Shown: positions 7,523 to 15,902 of the stretch, piece after piece | How positions within the stretch are numbered: position 1 is the stretch's first letter | Layout: every line of letters begins with the position of its first letter | Assembly (NCBI GenBank): GCA_965242615.1 | Contig: CBDESR010000004.1 | Location: 434,001 to 498,000, forward strand | Length of the DNA stretch: 64,000 bases | Direction: 5' to 3' | DNA from: CBDBCU01 sp965242615 | GTDB taxonomy: Bacteria > Chloroflexota > Dehalococcoidia > Lucifugimonadales > UBA3495 | Position numbers and translations under genes: made by a program | The notes under the pieces: model-generated | The model's database searches: none | Told to the model about the DNA's origin: nothing | Seen by the model: only the letters and a program-made list of their open reading frames with translations

Positions 7523-7947
7523 CTACTGAGTATCGTCGTCCTCCGGGGGAAGGGGGCGCGGTTCCCCAATCTTTTTGGCTTCCTGAAAGTCCGCGTAGTC
7601 CAAATCGGGGAGGTTGGCAAAGATGCCCCGGAGGTGGGCCAGGGAAGGATACGGTTCGGCCGGGGGTGGTACGGGGAAAGGGTGGGTATCGACCGGCGGG
7701 GGGCGCGGTTCCCAGATAGCTTTGATGTCCTGGAAGTCCTGGTAGGTGAAGTCGGGTATGTCGGGGCGGTCGGCGTAGATGCCCAAGGGGAACGGCGCTG
7801 GGGTTTTGGTTCAGGCGGCGGCGGGACGGGGATTAGCTTGCCGCAGGGTTTGCCGCGGCGGGTGATGATTACTTCGTCGCCGTTGTCGAGGCTGCGGAGG
7901 ATGGCGCTGGCTTGGGCTTTGAGTTCCCGGATGCTGTAGGTGGTCAT
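7523..7947 (-). pseudogene. Phd/YefM-type antitoxin with a frameshift
   Basis: The N-terminus (MTTYSIREL, then EVIITRRGKPCGKLIP) is a classic Phd/YefM DNA-binding antitoxin domain of about 45 residues. After PPPPEPKP the reading frame fails. The next frame continues convincingly with LGIYADRPDIPDF and runs to 7523. One base lost or gained in the CCCCTTGGGG run near 7785-7795 would join them to about 141 residues. The C-terminal part repeats a motif (DFQDIKAIWEPRP, then DFQEAKKIGEPRP), which in this family is where the toxin binds. No toxin gene is adjacent. It could be a decayed gene, a sequencing error, or a slippery site. Confidence 0.72.
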
Positions 7948-8391
7948 AGAACCCCCGGTGGGGTGGGTTGCGGTTGGAGTTATATTTTGGCGGTTTGGGG
8001 GTGGGGAGTCAATAATGATGCTATTGACAGTTTTTGATGGGTCTGCCAGTTTAACATAAAGGGGCGGCATTTGGATGATACTATTCTCTTACCGCAGGGT
8101 CTTTTAATTATCGGAGACTCCCCGGGAAATCTGCTTGCGGTGAACTTACAGCAACACTGCCTTGCTCTTTCAACTGTCGCCTTTTGTGAGGGATACCAGC
8201 GTCGGTACGGACAATTAAAAGGCCCTGTCTCTTACCGGGCGGCTTGCTTACCGCCATTCCCACTAAAACGGGAATTCAGAGTATCCGGCTTTTCTGGATT
8301 CCCACTTTCGTGGGAATGACGATGGGCGGGTGGGAATGACGGTTTCGATGGGCGATAGTCTTGCTCATTGGTCAGCATTGAGGGGGGAATT
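7948..8391. other. Intergenic region with REP-like repeats
   Basis: No credible gene. An open frame at 8071-8319 ends inside the repeat (FPLKREFRVSGFSGFPLSWE is translated repeat) and has no ribosome site. TTGACA at 8024-8029 lacks a correctly spaced -10. The right part carries the inverted repeats described at 8298. Confidence 0.6.
8298..8340. repeat. REP-like hairpin, GTGGGAATGAC type
   Basis: ATTCCCAC (8298-8305), a 4-nt loop, then GTGGGAAT (8310-8317) and GAC, followed by a second partial TGGGAATGAC (8331-8340). It is related to the repeats at 5446, 5624 and 28711. Confidence 0.75.
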
Positions 8392-9084
8392 ATGGGTTTG
8401 CCGGATTATTCCCCGGGGTTTTACCGGGAACACGCCGGGCGGTATGCACAGGTTGCCGCCGAGTTTCGCCAATCGGTGTATCTGAAAAGTTCCCATCCCA
8501 AGCTGCGGCACGACTGGGATCTTTGGGAACGGTTGACCGAACTGGCGCCGGGACGGCGGGGGCTGGATGCCGGCTGCGGGGCCGGGGCGCGGGATGTGTT
8601 TCATGCCTGGTCGGAGGGTTATGATGTAATCGGTATTGACGCCATTGCCGAGAACATCCAAGCGGCCCGGGATTTGCACCCGGAGATTGCGGACCGGGTG
8701 TTTGTCGCCGATTTGGAGCAGCCGCTGCCCTTTGCGGATGGAACCTTCGACTTCGCGGCGTGCAATGCGGTCATTCAGCACATAGCGCCGAACCGGGTAC
8801 GGGCGGTGGTGCTACCGGAATTGGCGCGGATTTTGCGTCCCGGGGGCGTATTGCAATTGATGTTTAAGAACGGGGCGGGCATCGCGACTGTGTACGACCG
8901 GGACTATGGGGCGGAGCGAAGTTTTCAGCTGTATGATGAGGGGGAATTGCTGGAGATACTGCGAGAGCGGGGTATGGAGTTGGTTGAAGCCGATGGCCCG
9001 GAGCAGTTGGGGGGACTGCTTTATTTCACTGACCCCAAGCCGATGGAGCATTGCGTGTTTTTTGCGCGGAAAGGGGGCGGGTGA
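8392..9084 (+). CDS. Class I SAM-dependent methyltransferase
   Basis: A 230-residue Rossmann-fold methyltransferase. Motif I is LDAGCGAGARD, followed by the acidic residue after beta-2 (VIGIDA), VFVADLEQPLPFADGTFD as motif II and LARILRPGGVLQLMF as motif III, the Methyltransf_11 pattern. The ATG at 8392 is preferred because GAGGGGGGA precedes it; an upstream in-frame GTG lacks a site. It stands alone between repeat DNA and the GntR promoter. The substrate is unknown; the C-terminal part (ELLEILRERGMELVEA) is typical of small-molecule methyltransferases. Confidence 0.85.
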   Translation: MGLPDYSPGFYREHAGRYAQVAAEFRQSVYLKSSHPKLRHDWDLWERLTELAPGRRGLDAGCGAGARDVFHAWSEGYDVIGIDAIAENIQAARDLHPEIADRVFVADLEQPLPFADGTFDFAACNAVIQHIAPNRVRAVVLPELARILRPGGVLQLMFKNGAGIATVYDRDYGAERSFQLYDEGELLEILRERGMELVEADGPEQLGGLLYFTDPKPMEHCVFFARKGGG

Positions 9085-9121
9085 TGGTGGGAGTTGTTGC
9101 GTTGCAGGTGTAAATTATGGC

Positions 9122-9149
9122 TTGACAAGGGGGCGGGGGGGAGTATAAT
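9122..9149 (+). promoter_or_regulatory. Consensus sigma-70 promoter of the GntR gene
   Basis: TTGACA (9122-9127), a 16-bp G-rich spacer, then TATAAT (9144-9149): both hexamers match the housekeeping consensus exactly. The start of transcription would be near 9156, just before the predicted operator. Confidence 0.88.
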
Positions 9150-9164
9150 GGGCTTTGGTTTAAT

Positions 9165-9175
9165 TGGTCTGACAA
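9165..9175 (+). promoter_or_regulatory. Predicted FadR-type operator
   Basis: TGGTCTGACAA fits the FadR-subfamily operator pattern TNGTNNNACNA at every fixed position. It lies about 10 bp downstream of the expected transcription start and upstream of the GntR gene, so bound regulator would repress its own gene. Confidence 0.55.
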
Positions 9176-9200
9176 CTTTTTGGGGTCGGATGATGGGGTT

Positions 9201-9971
9201 ATGGCGGATTCGCGACAGATGGTGCGCCAGGTCAGGCGGCGGCGGTTGTACGAGGATATTGTGCAGCAGTTTCATGCGCTGATGCGGCAGGGGGCGTTGC
9301 AGCCGGGGGATCGGCTGCCGGCGGAGCGGGAGTTGGCGGAGCAGTTTAAGGTGAGTCGGAGTTCGGTGCGGGAGGCGATGCAGGCTTTGGAGTTGCAGGG
9401 GCTGGTGGTGAGCAAGCGGGGTTCGGGTACTTTTGTCAGTATGGAGAACCTGGAGGCGGCGCTGGATTTGGTGGCGGCGAACCTGAATGGGGGGACGGCG
9501 GCGCTGCCGGAGGTGTTTGAGATGCGGCATCTGATGGAGCCGCAAATCGCGGCGTTGGCGGCGGAACGGGCGACGGCGGAGGAGGTGGGGCGGCTGCGGG
9601 AGATTTTGACGGAGCAGCAGCGGCAGATTGATGCGGGGGAGACCGGGGTGGCGGCGGATACGGCGTTTCACTTTACATTGGCGGCCGCTACGCACAATTC
9701 GGCTTTGGTGAAGGTGGTCAGCGCGATTGAGGATATTTTGCAGGTGTCGCGGGATCGGTCGCTGCAGGAGCCGGGGCGGCCGGAGCGGTCTTTGGCGTCG
9801 CACGGTCAGATTGTGGCGATGGTGGAGCGGGGAGATGCGGCGGGGGCGCGGCAGGCGATGAATCATCATTTGACGGCGGTCGAGCCGGCGGTGGGTGTGG
9901 GTGTGGGAGTGTATTCCAACGGGGTTGGGGTCGAGTATTTGCCGGTACTGCCGGTACCGGCGGGGGATTAG
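9201..9971 (+). CDS. GntR-family regulator, FadR/FCD subfamily
   Basis: A 256-residue transcription regulator. The winged HTH spans about 10-80 (GDRLPAERELAEQF, SRSSVREAMQAL, KRGSGTFV). The all-helical FCD effector domain follows (MRHLMEPQIAALAAERAT, FHFTLAAATHNSAL, then SHGQIVAMVERGDAAGA), with Asp/His residues that usually bind metal and a carboxylate. The start is taken as ATG 9201; a TTG at 9180 has no ribosome site. It lies directly upstream of the three-gene oxidoreductase on the same strand and probably controls it. FCD regulators respond to organic acids (lactate, glycolate, pyruvate), which suits a 2-oxoacid or oxalate pathway. Confidence 0.93.
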   Translation: MADSRQMVRQVRRRRLYEDIVQQFHALMRQGALQPGDRLPAERELAEQFKVSRSSVREAMQALELQGLVVSKRGSGTFVSMENLEAALDLVAANLNGGTAALPEVFEMRHLMEPQIAALAAERATAEEVGRLREILTEQQRQIDAGETGVAADTAFHFTLAAATHNSALVKVVSAIEDILQVSRDRSLQEPGRPERSLASHGQIVAMVERGDAAGARQAMNHHLTAVEPAVGVGVGVYSNGVGVEYLPVLPVPAGD

Positions 9972-10055
9972 GACGCGGTTTTTACGGCGCGCCGGCTTGT
10001 CCCCTATGTTGGCCGGGCGCACAACCAGACATAACGGATAAGAGGAGGGAGGATT

Positions 10056-11210
10056 ATGAGCACGGTAGCTGTGGAGGTGGTGTACCGGGGGATTTTCCAG
10101 AAGACTTTGGCCCGGAACATCGTGCGCTCCATAGTCTTTGCCGCCCGGAAGGAGGGGAAGTACGGCACGGCTTTTGGGCGTTATGGGGATTCGCCGGAGC
10201 GGAATGGGATTCCGGCGAAGCAGTTCGCCATTGTGGCGGATGACGCGGAGGAGTTGGAGGAGAATCTGGCGGTGTACGAGGCCCAAGAGGTGGATGTGAC
10301 CATCAATGTGGACGATACCATGTGCAAGGGCATTGAGTCCTGGGCGTGGTATGGGTTGCAGCCGATTAACGCGCTGACCAAGGCGGGCGGTACGTTGCTG
10401 GTTACTTCGCGGCAGGAGCATGAGGCGCTGATTCAGGACATTCACCGGAAGGATGAGCCGTACAATCTGTCGGTGGTGACTTCGGTGCCGAGTTTTTCGG
10501 GGCTGTGGGTTTATAAGGATGACCATACGGATGTGCGGATTTTGGGGGCGTTGGCCAAGGTTTGCCCGCAGCTGGTGAGTCTGGATTCGATGGTGGAAGC
10601 CATTCAGGATCAGGGGTGGGACAATCTGAAGGTGCGGTCGGCGGAACGGGCGTACGAGCGGGCGACGGCCCGGCCGGTGGAGCCGGGGGAGGGCAATGAC
10701 GAGACGCCGTTCAGTTTTGACCTGCCGGGGTGGACGCAGATGGAGGAGGGGATTGTCATCCGGGGGATTGAGCAGGGCGGGGGTTTCCGGGGCGGCGAGG
10801 GGGGCTATCAGCCGGTACGGAGCGCGGTGTTCAAGAAGTACAGTACGCGGTCGATGCGGCCGGTGGTGAACTTTGAGACCTGCATCAAGTGTACGCTGTG
10901 CTGGCTGCAATGCCCGGACACCTGCTTTGATGTGACGCCGGATGGGCTGTATGACGCCAATATGGAGTCGTGCTGCGGGTGCGGGGTGTGCGAGGCGGTT
11001 TGCCCGGTGGCGGACTGCGTGACGATGGTGAACGAGGCGGAGTTCAACGATAACGACAGCCAGTATGAAGCCTGGCAGCGGGATAAGGAAGGCTATCAGC
11101 AGTGGATGGCCGCGCTGATCGGGAAGCAGAAGGAAGTGGAGCGGACGCACGGCTTTCATCATGTCGGCGGCTACGCTGCGGAAGTGGCGGCGGCCGGGGA
11201 GGAGGACTAG
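10056..11210 (+). CDS. 2-oxoacid (probably oxalate):ferredoxin oxidoreductase, fused gamma-delta subunit
   Basis: A 384-residue fusion. The N-terminal gamma domain (about 1-190, with FGRYGDSPERNG) is joined to a delta domain holding two [4Fe-4S] clusters: Cys276-279-282-286 (CIKCTLCWLQCP) and Cys306-309-312-316 (CGCGVCEAVCP). The clusters pass electrons from the TPP site to ferredoxin. It has a strong site (GAGGAGGGAGG) before the ATG and abuts alpha with no gap. A gamma-delta fusion beside separate alpha and beta genes is the subunit plan I recall for oxalate oxidoreductase of Moorella. With the YPIRPY motif in alpha this favours oxalate over pyruvate. Confidence 0.88.
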   Translation: MSTVAVEVVYRGIFQKTLARNIVRSIVFAARKEGKYGTAFGRYGDSPERNGIPAKQFAIVADDAEELEENLAVYEAQEVDVTINVDDTMCKGIESWAWYGLQPINALTKAGGTLLVTSRQEHEALIQDIHRKDEPYNLSVVTSVPSFSGLWVYKDDHTDVRILGALAKVCPQLVSLDSMVEAIQDQGWDNLKVRSAERAYERATARPVEPGEGNDETPFSFDLPGWTQMEEGIVIRGIEQGGGFRGGEGGYQPVRSAVFKKYSTRSMRPVVNFETCIKCTLCWLQCPDTCFDVTPDGLYDANMESCCGCGVCEAVCPVADCVTMVNEAEFNDNDSQYEAWQRDKEGYQQWMAALIGKQKEVERTHGFHHVGGYAAEVAAAGEED

Positions 11211-12440
11211 ATGACGATGACGATGGAAGCCCAGATGTTCCAGACGGAGAAGGAGGAGTTAATCAGCGGGAGCGAGGCGGTGGCAATCGCCTGCGCGCTG
11301 GCGGATGTGGATGTGATCACGGCCTATCCGATCCGGCCGTACGACACGGTGATGCAGTATGTGTCGAAGCTGAAGGCGGACGGGGCCTTTGACTGCGATT
11401 TTATCGTGGCGGAGAGCGAGCATTCGCAGTTTGAGATTGTGAAGCACGCTTCGTCGGTGGGGGCGCGGACGTTCTGCGGTTCCAGCGGGGTGGGCTGGTT
11501 TTACGCCTTTGAGGCGATTGCGGTAACGGCCGGGCTGCGTTTGCCGGTGGTGGCGATGGTGGGCAACCGGGCGTTGGATGATCCGGGGGCGTTTGGGGTG
11601 GAGCATAACGATGCGATGGCGGTGCGGGATTTGGGGTGGATGCTGTATTGGGTGGCGACGGCGCAGGAGGCGTTGGACATTGCGCTGATGGCGTGGCGGA
11701 TTGCGGAGGATGAGCGGGCGTTTCTGCCCTTTGCGTTGAGCTGCGACGGCTCTTTTCTGACGCACTCCCAAGCCATCGTGAATGTGCCGACGCAGGACCA
11801 GGTGCGGCGGTTCCTGCCGGGGTATGACCGGGGAAGGATGCAGTTGCACCCGGACAATCCGATCACGGTGGCGCCGCAGGTCAATGAGGATTGGCTGATG
11901 GAGATTCGGCGGCAGTCGGATGAGGCGATGCACCGGACGCCGGGGGTGATTAAGGAGGTGTACGCCGAGTTCAAGCAGGTGTTTGGACGGGGGGATCCGA
12001 GTCCGTTCCTCGAGGAGTATATGACGGAGGATGAGCCGGAGATTATCCTGATGGGGATGGGGACGCTGAGTTTGCCGGTGCGGGTCGCCATTCGGCGGAT
12101 GCGGGAGCAGGGCAAGAAGGTGGGGTTTGTGCGGATGAAGTTTTTCCGGCCCTTTGCTACGGAGGAGGTGCAGGAAGCCTTGGGGCGGTGCAAGGCGGTG
12201 GCGGTGGTGGACCGGGATTATTCCTTTGGTTCGCCGTCGTTTGGGGGGGTGCTGTTTAACGAGGTGCGGTCGGCGCTGTATCCGCTGGAGAAGCGGCCGC
12301 AGGTGGTGAACTTTATTGCCGGCCTGGGCGGTCGGGAGGTGCGGGTGCGGGATGTGGAGGAGATGGTGGCGATTACGCAGAAAGCCATCGACACGGGTAA
12401 AATTGAGCGGGAATGCAACTGGATTGGAGTGAGGGAGTAG
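11211..12440 (+). CDS. 2-oxoacid (probably oxalate):ferredoxin oxidoreductase, alpha subunit
   Basis: A 409-residue alpha subunit containing the pyrimidine-binding domain and domain II of the PFOR superfamily. At the place where pyruvate enzymes read YPITPS it has YPIRPYD (residues 39-45, Arg42). From memory of the Moorella oxalate oxidoreductase structure, this Thr-to-Arg change lets the enzyme hold the second carboxylate of oxalate. The other substrate arginine of the family is kept (Arg120 in GNRAL). The ATG follows the gamma-delta stop with no gap. The product would be two CO2 plus reduced ferredoxin. Substrate is inference; pyruvate or another keto acid is not excluded. Confidence 0.88.
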   Translation: MTMTMEAQMFQTEKEELISGSEAVAIACALADVDVITAYPIRPYDTVMQYVSKLKADGAFDCDFIVAESEHSQFEIVKHASSVGARTFCGSSGVGWFYAFEAIAVTAGLRLPVVAMVGNRALDDPGAFGVEHNDAMAVRDLGWMLYWVATAQEALDIALMAWRIAEDERAFLPFALSCDGSFLTHSQAIVNVPTQDQVRRFLPGYDRGRMQLHPDNPITVAPQVNEDWLMEIRRQSDEAMHRTPGVIKEVYAEFKQVFGRGDPSPFLEEYMTEDEPEIILMGMGTLSLPVRVAIRRMREQGKKVGFVRMKFFRPFATEEVQEALGRCKAVAVVDRDYSFGSPSFGGVLFNEVRSALYPLEKRPQVVNFIAGLGGREVRVRDVEEMVAITQKAIDTGKIERECNWIGVRE

Positions 12441-12442
12441 CC

Positions 12443-13438
12443 ATGACGACGATGGTACAGGAACTCCCCCAGGTTCGGGGGGTAAAGAACATTCCCCTGC
12501 AAGAGGGGTTCACTTCGGGGCATCGGACCTGCCAGGGGTGCGAGTCGGCGCTGACGATGCGGCTGATGATTAAGGCGGCGGGGCCGCGGACGATTGTGGT
12601 GGGCAGCACGGGCTGTATGTATGTGGCGAACACCACTTACTACAGCACGCCGTGGGTGGTGCCGTGGATGCACACGCAGTTGGGTTCGTCGGGGGCGGCG
12701 GCGACCGGGACGGCGGCGGGGTTGGCGGCGATGATGCGGAAGGGGAAGATGCAGGATGAGCCGATCAATGTCATCGCGTTTTGCGGCGATGGCGGCGGGG
12801 TGGATATGGGGCTGTCGGGGATTTCGGCGGCGCTCCAGCACGATGAGTATAACCTGCTCATCCTGTGCTACGACAATGAGTCGTACGCCAATACGGACAT
12901 TCAGGTGTCGGGGAGTTCGCCGTGGGGGGCGAACTCGACGTTCAGCCCGCCGGGGAAGGTGCATCGGATTATGAACCGGCGGTGGAAGAAGAATACGGCG
13001 CCGATGCTGGCGGCGGGTCATCCGGGCTGCCGGTATGTGGCGACGGCTTGCGCGTCTTACGGGCTGGATTTTACCAACAAGGTCCGGCGGGCGTTGACGA
13101 TCGGCGGGCCGACTTTCATTCATGTCATTGACCCTTGCCCCAAGGGGTGGGACTATGACCCGAAGTATTCTCACGAGTTGGGGATGCTGGCGGTGGAGAC
13201 GGGGTTGTGGGTGCAGTATGAAATTGCGGACGGGGAGCTGATTTTGAGCGGGCCGTCGCGGGCGATTGCCAATGGGGTGCGGCAGCGGAAGCCGGTGCGG
13301 GATTATTTGCAGCGGCAGGGGCGGTTTGCCCATTTGACGGAGGAGGATTTGGGGTTTTTCCAGGGACGGGTGGATGAGAGTTGGGAGAAGTGGTGGATAC
13401 CGGGGTTGGTGCCGTTCAGCCCGCCGGAGGGGGAGTAG
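12443..13438 (+). CDS. 2-oxoacid (probably oxalate):ferredoxin oxidoreductase, beta subunit
   Basis: A 331-residue TPP-binding beta subunit. The diphosphate/Mg2+ motif is GDGGGVDMG (from Gly115) followed by a downstream Asn (YDNESYANT). Cysteines in HRTCQGCE and GSTGCMYV are positioned as in PFOR beta for the proximal [4Fe-4S] cluster. GAGGGAG stands before the ATG at 12443, two nt after the alpha stop. The sequence is followed by a strong terminator at 13469, so the operon is gamma-delta, alpha, beta, perhaps with the upstream GntR gene. Confidence 0.9.
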   Translation: MTTMVQELPQVRGVKNIPLQEGFTSGHRTCQGCESALTMRLMIKAAGPRTIVVGSTGCMYVANTTYYSTPWVVPWMHTQLGSSGAAATGTAAGLAAMMRKGKMQDEPINVIAFCGDGGGVDMGLSGISAALQHDEYNLLILCYDNESYANTDIQVSGSSPWGANSTFSPPGKVHRIMNRRWKKNTAPMLAAGHPGCRYVATACASYGLDFTNKVRRALTIGGPTFIHVIDPCPKGWDYDPKYSHELGMLAVETGLWVQYEIADGELILSGPSRAIANGVRQRKPVRDYLQRQGRFAHLTEEDLGFFQGRVDESWEKWWIPGLVPFSPPEGE

Positions 13439-13468
13439 GGGTAGCAGGGGCTGGTTAGAGTTGAAAGG

Positions 13469-13501
13469 GGGGACGCCGCTTGATGCGGCGTCCCCTTTTT
13501 T
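13469..13501 (+). terminator. Rho-independent terminator of the oxidoreductase operon
   Basis: An 11-bp perfect stem (13469-13479 with 13485-13495, 5-nt loop) followed by six or more T. Confidence 0.93.
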
Positions 13502-13519
13502 GTTGGCCTAACCGGGAGT

Positions 13520-14599
13520 TTATTCGGGATGGTTGAGGTAGTTCTGGAAGGCGGCGTGGTGGCTGGCCAAGGCCGCTATTGCATCGGGTTGGTCGGCGTT
13601 GCGGCGGATAAGTTTCTCGAGCCACTGGAGCAGGGCGGCGGCGTTGTGGGTATGATGCTCCTTCCACCAATCATTGGTAACAAAGTAGTGTTTGGCATAT
13701 ACCCGTTTCCAGTGCCGCTTGGGACGGCCGCTATTTTCAGATCCTTCCTCTTGGCGGCGGAGTAGTGCGCGACTACCGATTTTCAAGCCTAACTGCTGCC
13801 GGCAGTAATCCTTATCGGTCAGGTCACTACGGTCACTTTCGGTCAACAGAGCCGGAAAATCGTCCAAGAGGGTCTGCATCAGTTTGCGGACGAGGGGTTG
13901 GATTTGGGCGGAATCGCTTTCGGGGGGCGGCTGTAGCGATGTGGTTTCTTGATGGGGATTGGGGGATCCGTCACTGATCTCGAGCAAGCCGCCGAGTTCC
14001 AACAGCTTGGCCGAGCGCATGAACAGTTCGGAGGTGTCGGCGGTCGTACCTGCTTTTTCCAAAGTAGGAAGCAGCAGGTTGTTCTTGAACTCTTTGTTGG
14101 TCAGCAACTGCCAATCCACTTGGGGGTATTCTTGGTTTAGCCAGCCAAAAACTCCCTGCAAACGGTGGCTTACGGCATCATGCACTTTGGGGGAGGCAAA
14201 GTAAATGTGCTGCTCGCCATCGGTCAGCCGGTAGGAATCCAACAGGAATTTGGCGTGCAACATTTTCTTAAGCACCCGTTCCTGGGTTTCGCTACTGGAG
14301 CCGTATTGCAACCCGTTTTCGTGAAAGGCAATTTCGATGGCGTAGATGTCTCGGTTAAACCCCACGCCGAGGACGTCGATTTCCGCTTGTTTCAGGAATT
14401 GCCGGCCACTCTGCGTACCCTTGAATACGCTGCGGTCCTGGTCAAATTTTTCGCGCATAGCTGAAAAAGTCTGCTCCAGCTCCTCGAAGTTGGCGACGGG
14501 CCAATGGTCGGGTGCTTTCCAGTTGGTTTGCACCAGCCAGCACTGCTTGACGTGGCGCAGGAAGGAGTAGCCGAGGGATTCGCCGATTTCGAGTTTCAT
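13520..14599 (-). CDS. Uncharacterised protein, possible nuclease-like N-terminus
   Basis: A 359-residue protein with no firm function. The N-terminal 190 residues have EIDVLGVGFN...YAIEIAFHENG, then a Lys-rich helix (VLKKMLHAKFLL) and IYFASPKVHDAV. The spacing of Asp and Glu recalls PD-(D/E)XK folds, but the Lys of ExK is replaced by Ala-Phe. I recall similar sequences in Firmicutes and Bacteroidota annotated only as hypothetical. The C-terminal part is charged and ends in a helical YAKHYFVTNDWWKEHH segment. GGAGGAG precedes the ATG, and an extended -10 lies just upstream. It has no operon partners. Confidence 0.8.
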   Translation of the reverse strand: MKLEIGESLGYSFLRHVKQCWLVQTNWKAPDHWPVANFEELEQTFSAMREKFDQDRSVFKGTQSGRQFLKQAEIDVLGVGFNRDIYAIEIAFHENGLQYGSSSETQERVLKKMLHAKFLLDSYRLTDGEQHIYFASPKVHDAVSHRLQGVFGWLNQEYPQVDWQLLTNKEFKNNLLLPTLEKAGTTADTSELFMRSAKLLELGGLLEISDGSPNPHQETTSLQPPPESDSAQIQPLVRKLMQTLLDDFPALLTESDRSDLTDKDYCRQQLGLKIGSRALLRRQEEGSENSGRPKRHWKRVYAKHYFVTNDWWKEHHTHNAAALLQWLEKLIRRNADQPDAIAALASHHAAFQNYLNHPE

Positions 14600-14624
14600 A
14601 GCTCCTCCAGTTTGCTGTAATAGA

Positions 14625-14633
14625 ATTATACCA
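14625..14633 (-). promoter_or_regulatory. Extended -10 promoter for the 13520-14599 gene
   Basis: Minus-strand TGGTATAAT, a perfect extended -10, ends 26 nt before the ATG, giving a short leader that contains the GGAGGAG site. Confidence 0.65.
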
Positions 14634-14711
14634 TCTCAAATCCAGGCTTGCTTAAATGGCGGGGAGGGTTTAGAGTAGGGGGAGTTACGGTACCAGTCAG
14701 GGAAAGGAGCG

Positions 14712-15812
14712 ATGCCTTTGATGGAAGCGATTAACCTGTATGACTATGAGGCCCGGGCGAAGGGGAGTTTGCCGCATAACCATTGGGAGTTTATTGAGGC
14801 CGGGGCGATGGATGAGTTCACGACCCGGCGGAATCGGAGCGCGTTTGAGGATTTGACGCTGCGGCCGCGGTTTTTGCGGGATATTACCGGGCGGGATTTG
14901 GCCACGACGATGCTGGGGTCGGAAATCAGTATGCCGGTGTTCGTCTGCCCGGCCGGGGGGCATAAGCTGGCGCATCCGGAGGGGGAGTTGGCGACGGCCC
15001 GGGGAGCGGGCAAGGCGAATACGCTGATGATGCTGAGCACTTCCGCGCACTACAGTATGGAGGAAGTGGCGGCGGCGGCCGGGGGGCCGCTGTGGTTTCA
15101 GCTGTATCATCGGGGTTATGACCTGTCGGAGATGCTGATTCATCGGGCGGAGGAAGCGGGGTATAAGGCGGTTGTGCTGACGGTGGATACGCCGGTGCCG
15201 GCGCCGAAGGAGCGGGACATTCGCAATCAGTATGTGAATCCGGCGGAATTGGCGAACTTTCGGGCGACGCCGGAGCGGTTGGCGGAGGTGAGCGGTACGG
15301 ATGAGGCGCCGAATTGGCAGCCGTCTTATGTGCCGCCGCTGACCTGGCAGGAATTGGAGTGGATGCGGGGGCTGACTTCGTTGCCGTTGGTGCTGAAGGG
15401 CATTCGGACGGCGGAGGATGCGCATATTGCGGCGGAGAGCGGGGTGGACGGCATCTTGGTGTCGACGCACGGGGGACGGCAGATTGACTCGACGATGAGT
15501 TCGGTGGAGATGCTGCCGGAGATTGTGGATGCGGTGAATGAGCATTGCGAGGTGTATCTCGATTCCGGGATTCGGCGGGGGAGTGATGTGCTGAAGGCGC
15601 TGGCTTTGGGCGCGCGGGCGGTGGGGATTGGCCGGCCGCTGTATTGGGGGCTGGCGGATAACGGGGCGGACGGGGTGCATAATGTGCTGGAGATTCTGCG
15701 GTCGGAGTTGGACCGGGCGTTGGCGGTGTGCGGGCAGAGGTCGGTTCGGGATTTGGAGTCGAACCTGATTAACATTCCGTACCATTGGGGGCCGGCGCGG
15801 ATGGCGCCGTAG
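14712..15812 (+). CDS. FMN-dependent alpha-hydroxy-acid oxidase/dehydrogenase
   Basis: A 366-residue TIM-barrel flavoprotein of the glycolate oxidase/lactate dehydrogenase family. It oxidises an (S)-2-hydroxy acid to a 2-oxo acid. Seen: FMN contact PVFVCPAGGHKL, the loop VLTVDTPVP, Lys in LVLKGIRTAEDA, the catalytic His253 in STHGGRQID, and the phosphate site DSGIRRGSDVLKALALGA. Family members read SNHGGRQ; Asn-to-Thr here is a small change. AAAGGAG precedes the ATG. The product (glyoxylate, pyruvate or possibly oxalate) could feed the nearby ferredoxin oxidoreductase, but that link is inference. Confidence 0.93.
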   Translation: MPLMEAINLYDYEARAKGSLPHNHWEFIEAGAMDEFTTRRNRSAFEDLTLRPRFLRDITGRDLATTMLGSEISMPVFVCPAGGHKLAHPEGELATARGAGKANTLMMLSTSAHYSMEEVAAAAGGPLWFQLYHRGYDLSEMLIHRAEEAGYKAVVLTVDTPVPAPKERDIRNQYVNPAELANFRATPERLAEVSGTDEAPNWQPSYVPPLTWQELEWMRGLTSLPLVLKGIRTAEDAHIAAESGVDGILVSTHGGRQIDSTMSSVEMLPEIVDAVNEHCEVYLDSGIRRGSDVLKALALGARAVGIGRPLYWGLADNGADGVHNVLEILRSELDRALAVCGQRSVRDLESNLINIPYHWGPARMAP

Positions 15813-15841
15813 GGGGTGGCCGGCGACGGGAAGTTAGCAGG

Positions 15842-15874
15842 GGGAAGGTCAAAAGTGTATCGATTGACCTTCCC
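15842..15874. other. Stem-loop between the hydroxy-acid oxidase and lipoprotein genes
   Basis: An 11-bp perfect stem (15842-15852 with 15864-15874) and an 11-nt loop. It has no T tract, so it may be a processing or stability element, or a factor-dependent terminator. Confidence 0.55.
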
Positions 15875-15902
15875 GATTGACCATTAGAGAGGAAAATCAG
15901 GG

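Noticed and set aside
8024..8057. Promoter from TTGACA at 8024
   Set aside because: The nearest -10-like hexamer is 22 bp away, too far for a sigma-70 promoter.
8071..8319. 82-residue frame as a gene
   Set aside because: Its C-terminus is translated REP repeat, it lacks a ribosome site, and it resembles nothing.
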